A DNA stretch of 64,000 bases from Phoronis australis (taxonomy: Eukaryota > Phoronida > Phoronidae). The translations under genes were made by a program, and so were the position numbers. Under the pieces are notes generated by a model, which ran no database searches, had not been told where the DNA came from, and was given only the letters and a program-made list of their open reading frames with translations. The stretch spans positions 1,010,426 to 1,074,425 of the forward strand of contig NMRA01000075.1 of NCBI GenBank assembly GCA_002633005.1. The letters are read 5' to 3'. This document shows positions 23,086 through 35,700 of this stretch, one piece after another (position 1 is the stretch's first letter; each line of letters begins with the position of its first letter).

Positions 23086-26000
23086 TTCCTTATAAAATCA
23101 ATTTTTGATTGAGCCGATTTGTGAAATTGGTCTCAAATTATTTCTTAGTCAAATTGGGCGTGATTTCGTTCTTCGAAAGTTCAATTCGTAATTGGTTGAG
23201 ACGAAGGGCCTGTGTATTGATGTCTGCAGTCAAACTTAAAGTTGTTTTTTATCTTTTGTCTTTGAATTTTACTCTGCTAGGCCTACTGAGTAGGATAAGG
23301 ATTCCTGTCATTTGATTTTGGAGTTGGAGACATATTGTCTGACTTTTAGCCTAGCGAGATGTCGTGATACGGGCTAAGCCAACCGTAGACTGATTTTTAT
23401 CCGAAAGTCAATAGACAACAACAGCCCCCAGGCTCTACAAGATGGCCGAGCATGGTCTTGGTACATGTAATTACGGTTTGTCAGTTCTTTGAAAAACTAG
23501 AAATCACTTTCCATTTTAGTACGGGACATGTTGATACTAATTCTATAGCAGGAAGTGGTCTCAATCTAATGTTTTCTGGCAAGGAATGCAAAGGATCCAA
23601 GAGAAAAAACGTTTCATAGTGTTTTAAAACCCTTGTAAAATGATTGTGATCTGGGAAAATCTATAAGAATAGCTGATTTCTTCATAAGAAATCACAAGAA
23701 ATGGATTCATTTTAATCGTGCTAACTCTCTAAGGGGCCGGATTTCTAATTTCCCAGTTGCACATTTAGTCAAAAATATAATCAAGTACGCCTCATGTGCG
23801 AATGAAAGACTTTACCCGTGTTTTATCAATTTTCGCCAGACTTCTTTAATAGTCAACCAGCTTTCAAATAATTAAAGTGGCATAAAATCAAGGCGTTGGC
23901 AAGGAATTTCTTAGTCTCGGAACATCTTTGTCTGCATAAAAAAATTGAGTCGATCATAAATTTTGGCTGTGATATTTTCAGCGATAACTTCTCTGTTTCT
24001 AACATCGAGGTATACCAAGGCATTTAACATACCTAAAGTTTTTTTCGCGTCCAAAACGACTTTTAAAGTCGCTCAACTAGCCAAATGCGGTCTCAATTTC
24101 CAAGATGTTCCGAAATTTTCTTGGTGAAATAATTAAGGTCACAGGGGTCAGTGTGCGCTCAAATAATCACGTTATTTTTTCGGTCTAGTCAGAACTGTAA
24201 AAATGTCAATCATGGTTTGTGTTATTATTCATAACACACACAAAACTGAATGAGATACCCTTATTTGGCATTAAAACGTTACCATATATATGTTTATGCG
24301 TGTTGCCCATGTGCGTATATCCGAAATAATCAGTTCTTCTGAAGCCCAGAAATCATTTCCTATGTAAGGAACAGGGTGAGACAATAGTCTTTCTAAACCA
24401 AAAGTTGTTATTGCGCCTTTAGATTAGGAAGTTGAAATGAAGGTCAGGGTTACATGATGAGTACGATTTCAATATGAATAAAAACACGCAGCATAATAAT
24501 TGAAGACCGAGTCCTGCAACTTTTTTGTTTATCCTTGGTTTGACTTATTCTCTTGACAAATGAGAGTGCTCATATCTTGGGTGGCTACACTGAAACAGTT
24601 CGGTGGTGACTAATGGTCTTTGGGGAAGACGGATTTCCCAAATCGGTATCAAACGATAAAAATGAGTATGTGCACCTCACCAGCCTTCACGCAGATTATT
24701 GCCAGTAGGGTTCTTTGTTGTATGAAGGTGCGATTTTTATTCCCAAAATGGCTAAATCTTAGTGTTTGACCTCAAAATGGACGCCTTGGTTGTCCCCTTG
24801 GGATTCTGCCATTGACTTTATAGTAGAGCACACGCATACATCAAAGATTTGAACATTGATCGCGAACAAAGTCAGTCAGCTAATTCGCGATCCCCAAGTC
24901 CTTATTTCACAACTGAGAATATAGTTTGATACTGTTACGTAATCTTTGTCTATTGTTTTACTGCAATGATCATGTCCGGCCCAAACTAAAAACGAGCTTC
25001 ATTTCTTTCTAGTAGCCTCTACTGGAAGTAGAGATATGTCACATGAACCAGGTTTATATTCACTTATGCTCCATAAGAATAATATTTACTTAAAATATTG
25101 ATTATCTCGCAAGTGAAGAAGAAGTAAATGTTGTTACTGGTCTCAGATAAAAATGGGTAAACAAAAATGTGTGAAAATAAAGTCACATCGTATCGGCTGC
25201 AGCTAAAATTTTTGAAAATAGAAATTCATAAGTTTAAGTCACGTACCAGAGGAAACAAAAGTAGATTACGTAATATCGTAATTAGTCTACGTGGATACCT
25301 CTTCATGGCACGTGTAACAGCTCGGAAAGGCATAAATGGCTCTTTTGAAATTAACAATATATAAGCAAACATCTTAACACCAAAACTAGCCTCATGATTA
25401 TAGCATAGTGAGGAACTAAGCCACATACTCTTGTGCTCTGTTCTCGCCGCTTTGTTTAATTTCTCAATAGACTGAGTATTGCGCTCTTTGTCACCACTAT
25501 TATTGTTTACGCAAGTCTATTCAGCTACTCATTTGTCAGTCATATTATTCTATAAGCAATTTATATAGTTTATTATTTTGAGGTGTTAATTGGTATTTGC
25601 TCTTTTATGGATCTCCACGTGAAGAAATTAATAAATAAAGGTTAACATTTTGTTTGCTTCCTTTACAGTAATAGCAACCAGTGTATATGTGGTGTCCGCT
25701 CAAAGATTCTCGAAGAACGAAAACCATTTTGAAGACTTTTTGGACGAATGGTATTATTCAAGACGATCGGCTCGTTGGAAATATTACTCATTGGCGATAG
25801 GGGGCCTGTTGATTTATCGATTCTCGTGGTATGTCAAATAAAATCTTGATGAGCGTAGCAGACGATCATCTTATGCGTCGCTCGCCAAGTTCGTAGTTCA
25901 CAGCTTCTCGCTAAGATCGTCTGCGCAGTGGAACTTGTTACCGTAAATACACGTGTGTATAATTAATTTGGAAGAAAAGGCAAAGTGCATTTTTGCTGTT

Positions 26001-26380
26001 TGGCAGTTACAGGTGATCGACTAGGTAGCGTTGATTTATTCCGGAACTTGGGAAAAGGGAGGTTTGATAATTTTGGATATTTGTGACTATTAACAATCTC
26101 TTAAAGATACACGCGTGTATCTTCTAGCTAGTTAAGCGGGAAAGTCAATGCGTCGCCTCGAGACTTCAGACTGAATTAATGCGTGAAACTTCATTTGGAA
26201 GACAAACCAGCCGTTACAGAAAAACAGACCACAACAAATACCAGGAATGATGAATTTGGCCGACCTATCACGTTTCGTCACCACGCGGTCGTAAAAAGTA
26301 ATAGGCAATTAAGTTTATGCAAAGAAATTGTAGAGGAGTTTTGTCATAAGATCACCCTTCTTTCTGCAACTCGGACATTT
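23086..26380. other. No gene seen upstream of the GPCR
   Basis: I found no exon or RNA gene in this stretch, which includes the presumed upstream flank of the receptor. No TATA box or initiator could be assigned with confidence. A strong candidate 5' exon was not found. Confidence 0.35.
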
Positions 26381-26458
26381 GGATAGCAGAGGTGCAGCGC
26401 GAGCATTGATCACACGTGTGAAATTGGCGGAGGAAAGCTGCAAAGAAACTATACTGAA

Positions 26459-26744
26459 ATGTCTAACAATTCGAGTGAATTTGTGTATTTCGACGAACAC
26501 GGATACATTCGTATCCCGTTGTATAGCAGTATATTTTTACTAGCGATTGTGGGTAATATGTTGGTGATAATCACTCTAATACAGAACAAAAGGATGAGAA
26601 CGGTGACCAATATGTTCCTGTTAAATTTGGCCGTAAGTGATATGATGTTAGCTTTCTTCTGTATGCCGTTTACCCTCATCCCGACGCTGATGCAAAACTT
26701 CATCTTCGGTGAGCCTGTCTGTATCATGATCAGGTACATGCAAG
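26459..26744 (+). CDS. CCKR: CCK receptor-like, exon 1 (N-terminus, TM1-TM2, ECL1)
   Basis: The start ATG at 26459 is supported by an in-frame TAG 75 bases upstream (26384). The exon codes for 95 residues: a short N-terminus, TM1 around 21-43 (with G-N), TM2 around 50-73 (N-L-A-V-S-D) and C88. It ends M-Q-G split at donor CAAG|GTAAGT, phase 1. Reading through the donor gives an unrelated tail that stops at 26854. Confidence 0.93.
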
Positions 26745-29700
26745 GTAAGTCACGTGCTTGTATTGCTCTGGCGTTAGTGTTTTGCGGTCTGACTAATCAA
26801 TTCCTACATTTTTCTGTTCTACTCTGCGAAGCCTGTTTACCATTAACGCACTAATTGACAATTAAAGGAAAGGGGAAAACCAGACACGTCCCCCTCAAAA
26901 ACGATACTTAGTTTGAATTCGATCTGTCTGTTTGATTGAACACTCCAGTTAAAAGTTCGAGCTCAGCCAGATCCCAGTGGCGGATTTAGGGGGGGGGGGG
27001 CAAGGGGGCTATGTCCCCCCTAAAATTCTACCAGATACATTTGGGAATTCGGGTTCGGCGCAAACAGGGGCTCGTCGGGGGTGAATAAACAACGCATAGG
27101 TCCTGAACAAACTGAACAAATCCCGTTTACCGTATTTTTTGGTCAACAGGTCCGCAACCCCAAACATTCGAGACCTCTGCGTCCCCACATTTTAGGCTGG
27201 GCGCGCGCATCTGTAGAAATTTTGATTATTCCCGTGCCCTGGCACCCCCTAACTCAAAATCCTGGATCCGCCCTGGATCCTGCCAAAAATTCACGTGCAC
27301 ACACGCTAATTATTGAAGAGCTCTTTTACAAATACACCGAGACTTACTGAAGACCACACGTATGTTATTTACAGCGCTGTTTACAAACTCACTAAACGCG
27401 TGAACTGTTCAAGTATGTACCATTTAAACACAGGCAAAGGCTTCACAAATGCAATCATATGAATTAGATTGAGAAACAACCAATCATGTAAATGGTAATT
27501 ATTTGCGATATTACGCAATGTTTAACGGTAAAGAAACTAATGACTAGTGTCTTTACCGTTAAATAAAACCACGCAAAAATTACTTGTAAAAAAATTGCGT
27601 GTTAGGTTCATTGTGGATGTGGATGTGTCAGAGTCCACATACCTAGAGCAGTCAGGGCAGTTAAACAACTTATTTGTATTTCACCCTTCGGGGGTTCTTG
27701 ACAATGGTTACATTCCAGCCTAACTGCATGCAGGGCCCCAGTCAAAGATGGCCATTTATCACAAATGCAAACTTGTGCGACTGTGCTATATTTTTGCAAA
27801 GTAACCGCGAATGTAGATAAAGCGTCTAAGGTCAATGTTGTTCGCAGGGTTCTATCGACGTTTATTTGTTTTGCGTGAAATTGATAAGTTACAACGTGTT
27901 TTTGACGTTCAAATCTCTATTTGCATCTGGTTGAGATAAAATAAACACTGAATCAACTGTGTTTAAATCTACTCTACCGCTTCGATGTTACACGTGCGGA
28001 ATACTGCGATATTAACTGGAGTGATAAAGCGTCATCCCGCCTTTGTGACTAAATAGTATGGCGCTATGATGACTAAAAATACCACTGATGGCACATAGGC
28101 CTTATTGAATAAATTATTTAGGATATAGAAAATTTGCGCTGATGTCCTGGTCTTGAAGTTTTTACTTGTGCTTTCATTGGCAGTATTAGATCTTAGGATG
28201 TGCATTGTTGTGAAATGATTTTTAGAGACGAGAATAGAAATCTATCTATCTGTATTATCTGTCAGATCAGATGGTTAGTAGTAGGAGTAGTGAAATATAT
28301 ACATTTGAGGTAAAATACATTCTGTATTACAATATTGTTCTCCTCCGGGTTCTGAAATAAATAGTAAAATTTTAACAAACAACATGGCACAGGTAAGAAA
28401 TAAAACATGAAATAAAAGGTTAAGAACAACACTGTCAACAGTTGAGTGAAAGACTAACATGTTGTATAGACACCTGGATCTAAAGACATCAATAAATGCA
28501 CTCTGCCGGACATCAAGATCGAGATAGTTCCATATCTTGCCACAAGAGCGTGAATGATTGGCAAAATTGGTCCATGGGCCTGTTTCACAAAATTGGTCCA
28601 TGGGCCTGTTTCACAAAATTGGTCCATGGGCCTGTTTCACAAAATTGGTCCATGGGCCTGTTTCAGAAATTTGGTCTCGCGCTCCACACAGCTATTTATG
28701 AAAAACAATTAAATTTCGCTTGTGTAAAAGTCCAATTCCAATTACGGAGCTAAAGATTGTCATTGTCACCAGACTTGGGGCCGGGGTTTAATCTCCGGAC
28801 TTGAAATCGAAATCGAAATTGTTTTTTATTCTCCGTTCTACTTTAACACTAACTCAATATAAGTGTCTATAATTTTGCACGCGGGTATATTATGGTTGAC
28901 GCAGAGTTTGGTGACACTTAGATTCGAGCTACAATCACGAGTTAAAACTCAAAGTTTTAAGTAAAACCTCGAAAGTTTGAGGTCAGCCTCGAATTACAGG
29001 CAGCTTTATTGCTGGGGTAATCAAAAGCAAATTAAGATCCAGCCTCGTGAACCCGCACAATACCCTCCAGCACAGAATAATGGACATTAATTTTGTGTTC
29101 GTACTAAAGTAGAACTAAAAATACTTTGGAGTTCGTTTTGCGTACAAAGATTTGATCCTGGGAGCTGGTATGTTATTGTGAACTTGATTTACTTGCTGCA
29201 TTTTATCACTGAACTCTTTGTTGCGTTGCCATTGACACATAGTTAAACACATGTGGTAATCTCTACGCGCATCCAATCATTACGGTTATGCCTATTTAGG
29301 TCCAGAATAGTTCCATCTCTGTAATCTGGCTCTCAGACCCTAATTACAAGAGGCCCACACATCATAATATTCCAAATGTGACAAAACTAAGTCTCTGAAC
29401 AAAATGATTTAGATAACCCAGAGCCAAAAACTTCTTTGACATCTCTAGAAATTCGACCTTTAATCAGGGAGACACATGCGAAAAGTTGGTGTTTGGAGCA
29501 TATTCGACTTCCAAATTTTCGGACCCCGCATAAAACAAAGCATACCCGTAGCCAAGAGGGTGTTGCGGATACAAACGCACTCCTTCCCCTCACCACCGGC
29601 AGTTGAGGCCCCCTTAAAAGCCGTTAGATCTGCTTCGGTCTAAGCCATAACAAACTACGCAAAAATTAAGTGTAATATTTGATTTGGCTCTAAAAATTTG

Positions 29701-32700
29701 AAAATAAACTGATGTATGTGGTCGTAACACGAAGACAATACTGGTTTCTGTCTATTCTAGGTTATTTGGAGAAGCAAGAATCGGAAGACAGTGTTGTCTT
29801 CAATCGCACTTGCATTGGTAAAAATTTGCTGCCAAGTCACACAAACGTGTGTGGTTCGCAAGAAATTATGTGTATTTAGTGATTTTTGCACCTCGGTGAG
29901 AGAGTTTTTTTTAAGAATAAAAATAGTCAAAAAATCAAAGTGAAAAATATTAAACATTACAGTTCACGATTTCAATGAGGATCATAGATTGGGATTGGTA
30001 AGAAGATAATTCGGTATGAAATATTTAGTAAATTTTTGTTCTAGTGTTATCAACTGGTAGTGTTCTTAAACAGTCTTATTACAGAGTCATTTTTAGTTAC
30101 CACTTGAAATGGAAATTATGCAGAAAAGACAAAAACAATGTCTGAAACCTTTCAACAGCATGATCAAACTGATCCCGTCAAACTTCATTCACTACGTCAT
30201 CAAGTAAAAGGCGATATCCCCTGCGACAGCTGTACGTTCCGTAAGCGCGAGAACTTCGCTGAAACCTCAAGATCACGCAAAACTTCACGGATATCGCCAT
30301 GTATGAAAAGCGAAACATGTGATCGCATTAGCTTCCTTGCGATATGCTTGCGACGTCTACTAAACTCTGCCGGCCAAATGAGAGTACTAAAATTTTCTGA
30401 GCAGTGAAAATAAAAACGTAACAGTCTGCCAGAGAGCGATTTCATTTTTGAAGTCAAGTTTTAAAATAAGTTAATTTTGTTTTATTTTTCGTATTTTTGT
30501 GTAATGCTTCATTGTTGTTCTGAGAGATAAAAAGTGAAACGTTTTAAGGAAAGAGTCTCTGGTTTGAAAGTTACACAAAGGATATTTTGATCTGATTTTC
30601 TGACAAATAATAATAGCAGTAATTCCAGGAACCGAACCGTACCGTGAGAATCGAGAACCGAGGTTAAAAATGGAACCGAACCAAATCGAAAACATGGAAC
30701 GGTTGCACTTTAAGGAAGTAGGCACGTGAGCCGCCACGTGCTTTGTAAACATGGAGTGGCAAAGAAACTGCTCAGTTTTAGAAATGGAAATTCAAAAACA
30801 CCAAGGACATGCAAAGAACTTAATCTTCTTCCTGAGATATTCCATAATGTATTTCTTTTGTTATAAAGAATTAATTCCTTATTCGATACTCTTTTATGAA
30901 TTTAATCCAGTTATCTTGTGACAACTCTACAAACATGCAGTAATTGTCATTTGAAGTGTGGGTACATTTGTGAGACACCCTGTATCTAAATCTCAGAGGC
31001 GGATTTAGATGGGGGCCAAGGGAGCCATGCCTCCCCCCCCCTTAAATCCTCCCAGATTCCATTTGGCAGTTCGGAGATGCGAATGTCTGACGGGCAAAAT
31101 CCTGGCTAAAACTATGCCCTGGCCCNCCCCCCCCCCCTCATAGCCTTCTATGGTGTGCCGCCCATGAATGGGTATGATATTATGAAGATGGGATAAAGTT
31201 ACAGAACTTCTATTTTCGATGAATTGCCGTTTTCGCTGGGTAAAGTTTAACGACAAACCCGCGCGACAATTACATGTACTTGGCACGTGACTTGGCAAAA
31301 AAAATGAGCTCCTAATTATTAATTTTATTACCTGTTACTCGTGAATAATAGTGTCTTAGTATATGAATTAGAATGTAAAGGATGACGTGTCTGACAAATT
31401 TCTCATCCCCTTTTCAATGAATCACGGTTTTGCTTGAATTTACTGTTTCAATGTCAATTGAGGCAATGCGCAAAAGCCCCAACATTTACATCTATTTCAT
31501 GCCATGTGCGAGGATCTTACATATCAGAAATACTGGGATCCTTTCCTTGCAGTTTATGCGTTAATTTGTGACAAATTGTTACTTCAATGTATTTTTCCAT
31601 AGAAAGTTTTGTATTTACTCTCTGACGAGAAATCGCCTTCTAAATAACTGTTCACTGAAATCCAAATCCTCTACTGTCTGCGCCTGTTTTCTGGTAAATC
31701 TCTAACACCACTTATCAGTAGTAACATCCGATATGCAATATTAGTTTGATTGAGCACGCCACAGTCTTCATTCATCGAAACGTATTCGAGCGTGCCAGCC
31801 AAAGAACACCGATTATCCGCCCAGTGGCTTCCATAACTGAGCTGATTAGCACAAGGTTTAAATGCTCACTCAGGTTTGCCACCTGGTGTTTAAAGGAAAA
31901 AAACACTGGGGGGAGGGACGGGGAGAAGGAGGAAGGGAGATAGGGAAGAAAGGGGGAGGGAGGGGGGAGGCTGGCATGCAGAGAGATAAGGAAGGGGCGC
32001 AACGATTCTTTGTTCATTGACGTAAACATAATCTGTACATGATTTGACAAAAGACGAGTAAATCATAATATTGCACGTTAGTTTAACATAATGAATGAGA
32101 TAGACGATTCAGATTTCTAACACAGGCGGCGTTGCTGATTCAACACTGCCACCCAAAAGTCAGGTTTCTGTGACGTTTGCATGCTAAAATGACTATGACT
32201 TTGTTATTTGTAGTTAAAAATTACCCCCGGGGTCCTGTTTCAGGTGATTTACAATCTTAATTTAAATGCCTGCCCTGAAATTGGTTACGTGTTTTTCATG
32301 AAAAAACATCAAAGGACACGTGCTGACTTTTATTAATTTAATTGACTTAATTCAAATATGCGTGAGTAACACAGACGTTCTGTCTTACGCCGGCATTAAT
32401 TGACTCATCCCGCTTACTTTCGTTAAAGTAGCGGCGGATCAATAACATTAACGTAAAGAACAGCTTGCCGTGCTCCCCAACATTAGACCGGTCCACTGGT
32501 TTAGCAGTGACCTAGCTCTATTCGACATGTCAAAATACTGCATTGGGTCAATACGTTTTACATTTCGACGAACAATGACCACTGAGGGCGCGCTGAACTT
32601 GGGTGAACATTAAACCCATTTGGTGTAGTATAAAACTGCTTTCAGTTGGTGTTAACATATACCACTTACTCAGCTGTAGAAGATGTTGAGCAGATTTCAC

Positions 32701-35700
32701 ATACATCTATATACAGCAATTCGGAAGTAACAGCCGACACTTGATTATTGGTGGTACCAGGTAAACACGACCCGACGGCACCAACTTCCTCGGGGATAGG
32801 GGGATGCCGGGCCAAGAACTGCGTTGCCCAGGCGATTGCGCCGCATCTGTCCACAGAGTAGTCTAAATTATTCATATTCTTACTCTTTGTTGGAGTCCGC
32901 AATGACAAAGTTGTTTTACGCAATATCTACATGTTTGCGCAGGCAAGATGTTTCAATCGGTCATTTCTCAAGCGATCCTCATCCAGTTCGTAGAAAAACG
33001 CGCGGTTATCTGATACTTTCGTGGTACTGGTCAATGAATGACTCGGTGGTCCAGTGGCGAGAGTACTTGACTGACAATCGAAAGGGCTACTGTTCAAATC
33101 CCACGCGGGCTAGGAATTCCAAAAAATGCTCTCATCGCTGACCGCCCATGAGTGTACCACATACCCGCGCTCGTTATTGCATGAGCGTGGTAGCACCTGA
33201 ACCAGGATGAGCCGGATAAATGACAAGCCGAAACGTTTTCCGACAAATGGGGTTTTGTAGACAAAATGATTTCACAGGACTCCTACACAGTGAAAAGTTT
33301 ACCTTTTAAAAAGTCGTGAACGCGCCTTTCTTGAAAGACAAGTAACCTTTAGGAAGTAACACTCAAATTGTCAAAATATATGTGATTTCTGGGCTTGGAG
33401 TGAAATGATAGTTGGTTTATGCTTAGTCAACACGTTGACTTGTCAAGGCGGGTCACTTTAATAACTAGGCCTGCATGGTCCGAAGATATATCGATTTATC
33501 TCTTCTGTGCAAGATAAAAAATCATTTGAGACCAGTTTTGTGGTCTAAATCAAAAGTTAGTTTCTTCAACTTTGTAGCTGGTCCAACGCGCCGCTAATGG
33601 ACTTGTCGAATTGTGTCTAATGTATTTACTCTACTTAAGGTTTATGAAGTGGTTTGTGTACACTTTTAGACTTTTAAATTGAAACTCGTTCTGGCCGAAA
33701 TCCCAAAAGTCTATTAAAACTGTATTCTCCCAATTACAAAAGGAATCAGTGGCGAAATTAGTTGATGCATTTTACATGTAATTGTAAAATTGCGCTAACT
33801 GGGATCGAAAATTTGTTTTTATTTGAGCGACTTGTTTTTAAAAAATTGGCCTCAGCTTCCTTACTAGGATTAAAGCTGGTTTCTAAGCATGTAAAGATTT
33901 GAGAATTCCACATTGCATCAGGCTTGATATATTTACCATTGCACGCTTGGTAGAGCCGAGTACCGTCATAAACAATTACGCTGAAACTGAATTTGATGGC
34001 GTCCCGTTACTTAAGTTAAAAGAAAGTCATTTTGATACAGAAGGCGAGTTGATTGCATTAAGCATATTGAGTCTACGAAAATAACGACGACGAAGTGTCG
34101 TTTTCATGTATAACAAATACCACGAATTTAATCGAGACATTTCAATGCAATAAACAACAAGGCGAAGATTAAAATAGACATCGTATACACTTGTCCATTG
34201 ACCTGTTGGCTTCATAGTGTTCTGTAGTAGTCTTCCACGTGATGTCGAGAAGAGGCAAGAATAATTGACCAGTAATTTAGGACCTGAAATCTGAAACTAT
34301 TATGCAAACTTTGATTTTGTTTGAAGAAATAAACTTGCTATCAAAAGATATCTGTCGTCTGAGTTTCATACATCCACACCAACTACTTGTATACCAGCTA
34401 TTACCAAAAACAAAGAAGCAGTTCTTAATCAAATATGGGCTAGTTTGTTCCTAAATTCTCAAAATTTTTAACATATTTTTACAAGACGTATCGAATGTTT
34501 GTAAATGTTCCTCCTTGGATAGTTTTAATCATGTTTTATTAAATATCCTGTCAATCAAATAGACCGTGACCATTTCTTCGTTGCCTTTGATTCAAATATT
34601 GATGTCGCCTCCATTTACTACAGCTTGCCTAATAATCAACCTGCTTCATCTTTACTTTATGGTTCGAATCAGCTTAACTTATATCTGAATATTTTCTACT
34701 TTCATTTATAATAGCAAACTCAAGTTTTAATAACTTAATATCCTTTCTGTGTTTTTGTTTTATGTGTCTTTGTCTGTGTTTTGTGACTAGATCGTATCAT
34801 ATTGTTATACCATAGGAATTGTATCTTGTAATTTTGATATCTGTCAGTAATCAACCTTTTTATTTTTATTCTTATCATTATTCTTTATCTGCCTGCATAT
34901 AATGTCATCGATTTTCGAGCAGTAATTCTATTACTTTTTGTTCAATTCCTTAAGGTGAAATAAACAGTTATCTAGTAACAAACATATATGTGGTTAAAAA
35001 ATAATGTACAAAAAGTAGATGGAACGCGTGCGCCACCACGGTCTTCATAGCAAGTTTAGGCTGTCCGCCGTACAGAGTTATAATGCATTAGAGTGGCTCC
35101 GTCGGATATGACCATTTCAGCTCAGCGGAAATAACGTAAATCTAGTTGAACCTTTGGCTCTAAGAAAATATCAGTTATCTACACGCGTTAAATCCATTAT
35201 TGTAGATGCTATTTGTCCAACGGTTTAGAGATACACACTCAGTGTGTGGGTCGTGACAGATGACGAGCTGTACAGGCATAAGAGTTCTCGTCTTCGCACA
35301 TTTTTCTAGCTATAATGATAGAGTATCATCAAAGTCAGCGAAAAACATCCTTGAGGACTAATTGGCTCAAATTTTAAGATAACGACATCACTTACAAGTC
35401 ACAGTAATTAGACTGTTGTGGTAAATGAACACGCAGGTAGTTAGTAAACGTAACACACAAACGTAACACGTAAAGACATCCGCCAACGTGGAAAGCACTA
35501 TTTAAAAAGTAACACGCAGTCGTTGCGTTGTGATTTCGTGACAACTCGAATATTGAAGTTGCCGTTGAAGTTATTCTGAAATAAACTATGCTACGTAAAG
35601 TGTGACTTAATTACAACTAAAAGTCAAATCTAGGTTACAAAAAATTATTTTTCTTAATTAAAAGTGGGCTTGATAGCTTAATTTTGAAGGATTTGATATT

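Noticed and set aside
26745-26854. Exon 1 of the receptor reading through to the stop at 26854
   Set aside because: The consensus donor CAAG|GTAAGT and the exact phase match to the TM3 exon show the read-through tail is intronic.
33040-33113. Genuine tRNA gene
   Set aside because: A and B boxes are present but the acceptor-stem ends do not pair and the anticodon arm is distorted.
33194-33240. Hammerhead ribozyme (GGATGAG ... CCGAAAC)
   Set aside because: The first core box has a mismatch and the sequence between the boxes cannot form stem II; treated as part of the SINE body.
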